64,000 nt of DNA. Source: Elysia chlorotica. Lineage: Eukaryota > Mollusca > Gastropoda > Plakobranchidae. The first letter of the stretch is position 1; each line of letters opens with the position of its first letter. A program made the translations under genes and the position numbers. Positions 55,619-64,000 of the stretch are shown here, in pieces. The notes under the pieces were generated by a model that was not told where the DNA came from, did no database searches, and was given only the letters and a program-made list of their open reading frames with translations. The stretch lies in assembly GCA_003991915.1 (NCBI GenBank), contig RQTK01000305.1, positions 369,354-433,353 on the forward strand. Reading direction: 5' to 3'.

Positions 55619-55745
55619 TTCTTCTTCTTTTTCTTCTTTTTCTTCTTCTTCTTCTTCTTCTTCTTCTTCTTCTTCTTCTTCTTCTTCTTCTTCTTCTTCT
55701 TCTTCTTTTTCTTTTACTCTTCTCCTTCTTCTTCTTCTTCTTCTA
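55619..55745 (+). repeat. (TTC)n microsatellite
   Basis: A TTC array with TTTTTC interruptions; the strand is almost purely pyrimidine and gives a poly-Phe frame. Confidence 0.97.
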
Positions 55746-56282
55746 ATTCTTTCTCATCATAAACCTTCTCTTCTACATCCCTTCTCCTGTTCTCCCTATC
55801 TATCATGGGTCTATAGTTTGCTCTGCCAGTATAAATTACCTGAGGTTGGTCACCCCATTATGCAAGGGCTGTGAGTGTTGTGATTCCGAAGCTTATGTTG
55901 ACAAGAGCCAGACAACCTGATCACCAGCCAGGCAAAGATGTATGGATAAGACTGTGGTCACTGTACCATTAATACCACTAGTACCAAACACGACATCGTC
56001 ATTCTGTCTCGTGGCTAGGCCTGTGATTGACATGCTTACACGTACAAGCGCGTGTTGTGTTCAGACTGTCACGTTCATATGTTTCCTGACACAACTTGGC
56101 AGCGTTATTTCTCCCTTTCGCAATACACACCACAGTTGCCCCTCTTGCCTCGCAAACTCAGTGCATTATTGCTCTAATAACATCTGCAGGTCCCAGGTTC
56201 AAATTTTAATTGATCAGCTAGCTGGTTTGTTGTTGTTGTTTTTTTTTGTTGTTTTTGGTTTTTTTTTTGTTCTTTTGCTGCA

Positions 56283-56545
56283 AGAGCGTCCAACGTCAGG
56301 GCTGCATAGGCTATATTGTGAACAGATCCCAAGTCTAACATCTGATATTTTTACGTGCTGCAACACAGAGAAAGGGCGGAGAGACCAAGGACTCCTGTCT
56401 CAGGAGGTCACACTATACTGACACAGAGCCAACCAGTAGGGAACGAAATTGAACAAATTCATTTTTGACTGATAGTGTGTTTCGAACCGGAGAACTCCCA
56501 ACTAAGATACCAAAGTGCTACCACTTGAGTCAGTTCGCCCCCCAC
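56283..56545 (-). mobile_element. SINE copy with the second tRNA-head type
   Basis: Minus strand: head GGGCGAACTGACTCAAGTGG, B box TTCTCCGGTTCGAAACACAC, body TCCCTACTGGTTGGCTCTGT and tail GTTGGACGCTC. This head matches that at 23143-23352 rather than that at 13783-14053. The sequence to the right (56545-56760) starts with another B-box-like AGGTTCGAATCTC and may be a different SINE. Confidence 0.8.
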
Positions 56546-56944
56546 CCTTTCCTCCATCCCCAGGGGTAACCAACAAGAGGTGTTAGGTTCGAATCTCAAT
56601 CGGTTAGGAGAGTGGTTTTTATAATGCTTGCACGAGTGTGTATTGCTGTGTCCAGGTAGTCCTCTGGCACCAAAGCCGAGACTTTGTTTTCAACCATCCA
56701 CATCCACACACTTCCTAACACATGGAATTTGGTTAGTGATGTGGATTGACCATTTTGATGCATGAGGTTCAGGTCTCCATTAAAAGAGAAAAAATACAAA
56801 AAATCAGCACTCAATCTTTACTCTGCCAATGATTTCGCGTCGGTCTCATTAAAAGCATTAGAAATAATTTTAAAAGAAAGAACACTAAAGCCGTTGGTTT
56901 TTTTTCATTGCGGTGTTAAAGGGAATAAAGACCTATTCACTTTG

Positions 56945-57035
56945 GGTCGAAAGTACGAAGTCGCCCTAAGCCTTTTATTCGAATTTTTATATATTATGAT
57001 GCGTCCTAAGCTTACCAAAGTGTTGTACTTACGAC
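56945..57035 (+). mobile_element. ~91-bp mini inverted-repeat element
   Basis: The start (GGTCGAAAGTACGAAGTCG) and the reverse complement of the end (GTCGTAAGTACAACACTTTG) are related. The middle carries CTAAGCTTACC, as in the 5191 and 32030 copies. TTG flanks both sides (56942-56944 and 57036-57038), a possible 3-bp duplication. Confidence 0.5.
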
Positions 57036-57038
57036 TTG

Positions 57039-59512
57039 GAGTGTGTTTAAGCTTAAACTGCATCGTCCTACTGCCTATCATTTTTATCGTAGGTTAAACA
57101 AGATAAGATCTTGTGGTTTGTTTTAGGATTTTTAATTTTCTTTAAGATCACATTATCTTTTGCACCTGTTATTATGCGCTGTAATCTTTTACTTTATTTT
57201 AATTGACGAATCAAGAAGAAACCAACCTAGAGAACATGAACATAAAATACATCGAGGGTAGGGAAGCAAAGTATCGTATCGAAAAATGACCACTTTTCAG
57301 GAGGGGCCAAAAAACTGATTTGGAAGTTGGAACATATGTAGTTATTTCGATAAGAAATAAGTCCATATCACTGGATTTGATGCTATTGTTGTCATTATTG
57401 AGTTATTCTAGTTAAGATATTTCGCCTTTGATGGTTTGGCAAGTAATCTATAATAATGAAGAATTACGATACTTTTACACAGCGTGTATAGAAAGCAAAC
57501 TATGGCATCAAGAGTTGCAATATGTTGACATGCCTAGCCGATCCAAAATGATGTGTTGTAACTGGAGATGCATTAGTATGCTTGCCACCAGAGAAACCAA
57601 TTCTAATATAATTATTGTCTCTAGACACAATAGCTATTTTTAGAAGGACGCTTCTTTTAATTAAGATAAATTTTTTTCAATCATCAAGGCGCGTTTAACG
57701 AATTTTCTTTCGAACACGCTCCTGGACTGGATCGGTTCACAAGTTAATAATATTATATCAAAATTATATAAAAATGGAGCTACATTAACGTGATCTGGGA
57801 AGGTTCTTTACAGTTTTTAGACAAAATTCAGATCAAATCACTTGTACGATTGGCACTTATATACTCTTACTTTTTTTAACTGAAAAAAAAAACAACTACT
57901 TAGTGCCTAAAGAAAAAGACGGGTGTTCTAAAAATATTTTCAAGGAAGTTGATTTCAAACTAGATAACAAAATTACAGAGCAATAATTTTACCATTGTTG
58001 TTTTGTACATCAATAATACTGCATCTTCACAATCTTAAAGTTTTCTCACAATGTACTAAATCTTCTAAAATCGCAGTATCGGTAAATACCTAAATTACGA
58101 ATGATGGGTGGATGGAACAAATCCGCAATGTTTTCAAGCAATATTTACTGACTCAAAAACAATACTCAGTCTTTGTAATCCATTATAGCTGAGTCGGGAC
58201 AGAATAATAACAATTGTCCACAGTTCTAGTGAAAAATAAAAACAAGCTTTTGGACTTTGTCATTGCCATTTTGCAATTAAGAGTTAGTTAGCATAATCAT
58301 CATCCTCTAGTTTGAAAGTCGTTAACAGTGTAGTGGGTTGTATATATTAATTGTCAAATCGACTGTCTTGTGTGAGGTGGTATAAATATCACGGGCATTT
58401 GCTGCATGCTCTATTGCGGGATGAAAATGAAATGTTTACTTCTGCTGCTTGCCCGATTGAACAAAGAACATGTTAATCCCTAATCGGCAACTTGTTCACA
58501 TAGAACCAAAAAACCTGGTCACAAAATTACCGTTTCTGTTTTGGCCTCGGTGTTTTTTTCTGAAACGATATATAGGCCAATAAGATTATTATTTTCATTT
58601 GAGGCCCTTCCTGTGGTACCCTTTTGTCAGATTTTATACGATGCTTGGTGGATCTTAGCCTAGCAGGCTAGGTTGTACTTGAAATTTTATTTCTTTTTTT
58701 TTTCTGGTTTTGTAATACATTGAACAAAGTTGCTGCATTAAAATTTGGTGTGACAAGAACCTGCTGTAGATTTTTTTTAACATCAGTGTTGTATAAAGTT
58801 TGGTCTGTAGCAGTGTCACCTTTCTTTGAATTTTTTATGTGCGTTGGTTTGGATATTTATCTCGAATATTTGAGTCTGGTTTTTTTTTTTTAATCAAGTA
58901 ATACAATTGTATTCACAAATGATTGAAGCAATATGTTCCTCTAAGTGTCCTCTTGTTCACAGCATGTCTTGGATCGTCATAAGGTCAGTTCTTCATCAAA
59001 GTACTTAAATAACTGTCTAGGGACTACCCCCCCCCCCATCCCTTGAGGAAATGGCTGTCTACTACTGGTAAAAGACCCAATCCTATTTGTCAAAAACAAT
59101 TGTCACCATTTGACACCTATGTGTAGCCTTTGTTACTTACTGACTAATACAGTTCTTGGCACAATCTTCCTTATATTCTTGCTTCATTATTCGCTTTTGT
59201 GGTTTTGTCCTGATCTTTTCCTGTGCACCCTTGACCAACTTTAGCACCACTATTTTTTTTTTGTTTATCGCCGTATTGTTCCACTGTCTAGATCTTTCCT
59301 TCTTTTCTCTACCTTCACTGAAGTAGGGAACATTAAAGACTGAGACGCGAACTAAAACTAACTACCCGGTACTTAGTCTTTTTCTTCAAAATCTGATATT
59401 TTCATTAATACCATTAATAACAATCCAACGTCCATTGATTGACATGGTTCCATTATATTCTGTACGCGATCCTGTTTGGTTATTTATCACAACGACTTCA
59501 TTCCTTTAATGG

Positions 59513-59516
<4 letters not shown>
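57039..59516. other. unassigned sequence
   Basis: No gene or element was recognised. The 71-codon plus-strand frame at 57428-57643 has no motif. A run of C lies near 59027-59037. Confidence 0.35.

Positions 59517-59570
<54 letters not shown>
59517..59570 (+). repeat. (CT)n microsatellite
   Basis: A nearly pure CT run of about 54 bp. Confidence 0.95.
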
Positions 59571-59574
<4 letters not shown>

Positions 59575-60574
59575 GGGGATCTTTCTGGTAGTCTTTTCCG
59601 GCTCGGCCTACTGTCAAAGACCATATCCTCCACCCCACCCCGAATCGCAACATAATTCAGTAGTTGCTTTTGAAAACTTAACCCCTCACCATCAACATTG
59701 TGTGATACTTTTGTTATTACACTATTTAAATCTATATAAACATCGAAAACAGAGATGTTTCTATCCATGGTTCGTTTGTTCTTTTTTTACAAGTCAGTAC
59801 CATACACACACGTTTTTCAAAGTTTGCTTTAAAAGTGACTGTAAAAAATAACCGCAGCCATAGTATATTTGAATGATATTTAGCACGGCGTTTTAATTTT
59901 AGTCATATTTTGTTACAGAAGATAGGGTGCTTTCTGTTGTTACTTTTATTTACACACTATAGTTTCTTTGTACTGATATGCTTTCGATTCAACCAAATCT
60001 TTAAGAATTAGAAATAAAACTATTGTATTTGTATTTACAATACCAACATATTTTAGTCTTGAGTAAAAACTATCCTATGTTAAGATACCATAGTCGGCTT
60101 TCCAAAAAAGTGACTGACACGACATATCGTACTTTTTAAATTGCACCTGGTTTCTCCATTATTTGTAGCGCTACGCCGGATATAGAGAAGGGTGCGACTT
60201 ATATTAGGCATCGCTACTACATAGTAATTCATTAGTGCAAAAACATCGTATCTCGAGATACACTAGTTTGCTTTCCTATCCTTGGTATTGTGCAACCAAG
60301 GAAAGACATTGATGTAGGGCAGATCATTGCGCCAGCCTGAGGTTCATGTTGATGTAGGCCGTTAGGAAAAAAATGATTTTTCTTGTTTGTTTTCAAAAAA
60401 GAAAAGAAAAAGTCTTTTGTTACCTTTCTAAGAGATGGCATTGTCAGTTTCGGCAGCGTGCATAGGAATATTATAAAACAATGGTCTACTTTCAGTTTGA
60501 GAAAGTATGAGGCACCTTTCATGACAGTGCTTTGTTCATTGTTACTGAAACTTGTTTGAAACATTTACACTGTT

Positions 60575-60766
60575 AAATGAAAAGCTTTTCTTGAAATAGT
60601 AGAGTACAGTAATCCAGATATAAATGAAAAGATTTTCTGGAAATAGGAGAGTACAGTAATCCAGATATAAATGAAAAGCTTTTCTTGAAATAGGAGAGTA
60701 CAGTAATCCATATAATTATAAATGAAAAGCTTTTCTTAAATAGGAGAGCACAAAAATCCACATCTA
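60575..60766 (+). repeat. 47-bp minisatellite, four copies
   Basis: Units beginning AAATGAAAAGCTTTTCTTGA at 60575, 60622, 60669 and 60720 (spacing 47, 47 and 51), each with AGGAGAGTACAGTAATCCA or a close variant. No spacers lie between units. Confidence 0.92.
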
Positions 60767-61095
60767 ACATGGAACCGGTAATTGGGAGGAAAAACAGATC
60801 TAACTTTGTGATTTACCTCTTTGGTTACGGTTAAATTATTTGTGAAAATTTTACAACGGATGAACATCTTTTCCTATACATGTTTGAGCCTATGTCATGA
60901 ACGACTGTATTATGAATATACATATATCTGTATTGTGCATATTCATAAAATAGAAAACATGAGAATAATGCTCGACGGAAAGTATGAATGGACTCTATAA
61001 TGTAGGTCATATTATGGGTTATTTTAATCAACACTGCTTAAGTGAGTAAAACAATTTTTAAGTACCTAAGATTTTTTAAGATCATTTTGATAGAG

Positions 61096-61244
61096 TATAT
61101 AAGGAGTATCAGCTGAGTGATTTCAATCGAAGACTCCTTCTCATTCCTATTTCGCTAGGGTTTTTCAACACCGACACTCAGTAACAACCATCTTAGATGA
61201 ACAGACCCCGCGCTCAGCCCGAAAAGTGGCAAAAGACAAAAGAG
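61096..61244 (+). promoter_or_regulatory. possible TATA promoter and short first coding exon
   Basis: TATATAAG (61096-61103) is followed, with no intervening ATG, by ATG at 61197. This opens MNRPRAQPEKWQKTKE and reaches an AGAG|GTAAAA donor-like site after 61244. The arrangement fits a promoter plus first exon of a plus-strand gene running to the right. There is no homology support and the motifs could occur by chance. Confidence 0.2.
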
Positions 61245-61472
61245 GTAAAAAGATGACTTGCAATACTACAGCGAAACTGAGAATAGGCAAGGCCATCTGC
61301 GCCAGCATGCGCTTAAAGCTCTATCAGAGTCTTACGGAGCCAATCATCTGTCAGAAATCTCTATGCCCAAGGACCGCTTATAATAATAATTATGTCAACG
61401 GTTTTCGCCGTGGACGCAAAGCCAGTAACAACCGATGGAGAAATCAGCGCTTCTTCTGCGAGGGCTTGAGGT

Positions 61473-61715
61473 ACCTTGAGTTGGTTTCGAAACGTCCAAG
61501 TGTGCAGATGGACTAAATTATGGATGGGTTTGAAGACTATTGTGTGGCAATTCCACGTGCTGCCACACTGAGACAGTGCAAGGATAACAGCCGGGCACAT
61601 TATACTGACAACGACCCAACCAGACGAGTCAGGGACGAAATCGGAAAAATACATTTTTGACCAATCGCGAAATTCTAACCGCGCAACTCCTGATCTGGCA
61701 CCTCCTGGTCATTGA
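61473..61715 (-). mobile_element. SINE copy, second head type, degraded
   Basis: The tail (TTGAGTTGGTTTCGAAACGTCC) and body (GTGCTGCCACACTGAGACAG, CCAACCAG...AGTCAGGGACGAAATCGG) are followed by ATACATTTTTGACCAATCGC and a degraded head. Confidence 0.75.
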
Positions 61716-61873
61716 CCTCTTCGGTTGTCGGAGATACATTGGTTAATATGTTATTGGATTGTTTTGTTGCTTTTTTCCTATTTCTTAATATTTGTATTTC
61801 ATTCTTTGAAAGGGTATATTTGTGTGTGTACATCAACGGATTTTTTATAAACCGATTTTTTATGTAATTTGAG

Positions 61874-62004
61874 TTGTAGTTGAGTTTGTTTAACGTCCAA
61901 CATCAGCACTATAAAGGCTATATTGTTGACGGACCCCAAGACTGACGTCTGACAATTTTATGTGCCGCCACACACGTGGCAGTAGGGACGAAATCGCCAG
62001 GGAG
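61874..62004 (-). mobile_element. 5'-truncated SINE with exact 11-bp target duplication
   Basis: TGTAATTTGAG stands on both sides (61863-61873 and 62005-62015). Between them lie the family tail and body with an internal deletion, but no tRNA head. Truncation at the 5' end with a target duplication is typical of reverse-transcribed insertion by a LINE machinery. Confidence 0.85.
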
Positions 62005-62015
62005 TGTAATTTGAG

Positions 62016-63629
62016 AACAGAAAAGGGTTTAAAATGGTTTACTCAGGGGTCATACTTTAAAGAAATTATTTTTTGTTCACAGTTGTGCAGTGTATGACAA
62101 ACTGAGCAAAATAATATTGTTACTGATGTTGCCGTTCGGATAAATTACTAACCATGTTCTTTTTCTAATGTTGCATCAAAACCTTGTTAAAGAAAATAAA
62201 AATAAAAATACAAGAGAAAGAAACACAAGTCATACTGCACAAGGTTGGAGTATTGCGATGCCTCCAGGTAAACATTAGAGATGTATTATTATGAAACATT
62301 GGTATGGAGATTAGGTGTGTTTCTAATAACAGTAGTATAGACTAAGAAGGACACTGGGTGATGACTTACAGATGCATGTACAATCATAATTCATACTATG
62401 CAAACAATTCAAGTTTACTGATTAGAAATCTCGACAAACACTTATGTTTTACCAAAATAAATCTTTTCAAACAAAAACCATAAACAAGGCATGCGCTAGT
62501 TGCTAAAGAGTAAAGATCCGCTTCTATTTGGCTTCATGTGAAAAGATCTGTTTTTCGTATTTTCCTTGATAAAAAAACCATCTAAGTTACATTAAAGAAG
62601 AGGTCAAAAACTACATACACATGTAGCTGCTGAGTTCACATTAATCTGTGTCCACTGAAATTGTTTGTTAATCAAGTCAGTTGTAAGAATTACCGACAAA
62701 GTAACTGTTGTTCTTGCATTTACTGCGGATTGTTTTGTATTCTTCGACAGCTACGATCCTTTAACTTACTATGCTTCCACATGCTGGATTGGTTGCATAT
62801 TTTTGGTTACTTGATAGCTTGTTCTGTAGATTTATACATAGGCATCTCTGCCTAAGTTCACAATGAAATAGTTGATAAACATTAACCCTTGCCATGTCAT
62901 ATAGAAGCAGTTATATTCTACGTATATCGTCACATGGATTCTACGAATAGAAGCCTTAGGCAGGAGGACCCGTCTGCATCATGGTTAGGGATTATTTACT
63001 CAACCAGCGCTGAGATCTAAGTCAACAAAGGCAGACAATATTTATTTCATAAATAAGGTGAGTATACGTGAGCGTTGTATTAAATATTCATTTACTTATA
63101 TATTTATTTCATTTGACATTTGTTAATAAAATGATTTGTAATGATAATTGTTGAATAATCGCAATTAAAACAATCAACAAATTGTACGCAATTTGTGATA
63201 AATATATCACGGAAGTTAATTATTTTTATTCTATTTTCGAGCCTTGGTTTGTTGGCCACACAAAAATCCTCTAGATCAAGTCTACCATTATGATTTAATA
63301 GAGCGAAGTAAAATTAATCAATCCTTTACATCTGCCTAAGTGGATATCCAGATACGTGTTTCTCTTAAACTCTACATCATTCATCTAAAGAAGTCACAAT
63401 ACAAAACGTCTTATGTGTATAATCTAATCTATACTAGAATGTAAATGCATTGAATGAAGCTTTACTTAATAAAAAATATAAATGAAGGATGACGAAAACT
63501 AGCAATATTGGGAGAGACTTCAGGTTCACGCAGCATTACATGAGATGTATTGAAATTTTAGGAAAAAAAACATTCATGTTAAAATAGAAACAACAGAAAC
63601 AATCTATTTTCTCTCACTCTTCCCCCTCT
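62016..63629. other. unassigned AT-rich sequence
   Basis: No gene or element was recognised. A donor-like AAG|GTGAGTA at about 63058 has no convincing exon before it. Confidence 0.35.
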
Positions 63630-63644
63630 TTCTTTGTCTCTCAC

Positions 63645-63720
<76 letters not shown>
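63630..63720 (+). repeat. (CT)n microsatellite
   Basis: A long CT run, the last about 65 bp nearly pure, in a pyrimidine-rich stretch (63605-63815). The remaining sequence to 64000 shows nothing recognisable. Confidence 0.95.
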
Positions 63721-63723
<3 letters not shown>

Positions 63724-64000
63724 GTTCCTCTATCTTTCTCTCCATTTGCCTAGCATTCTTAAACTATTATGATTTTCTCTTTTTTTCTTCTTTCTTTTTC
63801 TTTTTTTTTGTTTACCTTTGCTAAATGACACCTATAGGAGCACTACACGAAGTGTTACAATAATTATAAGCACCAAGAGGATGAGGTTATATTTATTGCT
63901 TTAAAAATTACCAAGTTGAAAAAACGAAACAAATGAAAGATAATTTTGTTTGCGTTAAATCACGATTTGTGAAGTGTTTTTGTACCTCATTTGAGTTAAA

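Noticed and set aside
55466-55762. Poly-Phe frame
   Set aside because: Product of the TTC repeat.
56596-56814. 72-codon minus-strand frame that looks exon-like
   Set aside because: No clear splice borders, and it adjoins a B-box-like sequence, so it is more likely part of another SINE.
59487-59768. 93-codon minus-strand frame ending in Glu-Arg repeats
   Set aside because: The second half is the CT repeat and the first half has no recognisable motif or splice site.

Overview
This is AT-rich animal nuclear DNA, about one third G+C by eye. It is intron- and repeat-dominated, with many microsatellites, a tRNA-headed SINE family in about 15 copies, LINE and Helitron remnants and an LTR-element fossil. 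There are no long intact ORFs. The SINE architecture (interchangeable tRNA heads on a shared body) and the repeat landscape suggest a mollusc, probably a gastropod. That is an inference from general appearance, not from a database match.

The best host gene lies on the minus strand at 45.1-53.8 kb. Four exons with good splice sites and compatible phases (53753-53623, 52754-52585, 51634-51501, 45262-45177) encode the last 172 residues of a protein I cannot assign to a family. A stop codon and an AATAAA signal follow; the 5' part lies at higher coordinates or beyond the window. Four weaker single-exon candidates are listed: a start-codon exon (8755-8867, minus), an internal exon (38455-38549, minus), a 48-bp symmetric exon (25784-25831, plus) and a terminal exon (42880-42958, plus). 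A TATA-plus-first-exon candidate lies at 61.1 kb.

Layout: 0-2.7 kb is a decayed Ty3-type LTR element with integrase upstream of reverse transcriptase and a SINE nested in the integrase. From 2.7-13.7 kb there is mostly unassigned DNA, with a LINE tail, a 36-bp minisatellite, the start exon and a long ATG repeat. From 13.7-25.3 kb there are a complete SINE with target duplications, an inverted-arm element, a purine-rich block and a duplicated ~450-bp segment. From 25.3-36.6 kb there are diverged minisatellites, a Helitron helicase remnant with twin terminal hairpins, a solo LTR, tiny inverted-repeat insertions and two SINEs. From 37-45 kb there are an assembly gap in trinucleotide repeats, a 59-bp satellite and more SINEs. 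From 45-54 kb is the host gene, with a LINE tail and a diverged tandem array in its last intron. From 54-64 kb there is mostly unassigned DNA with SINEs and simple repeats.

The most unusual signal is a family of very small inverted-repeat elements (about 50-103 bp, ends near GGTCGTAAGTAC). One has inserted cleanly inside a SINE with a 3-bp target duplication.
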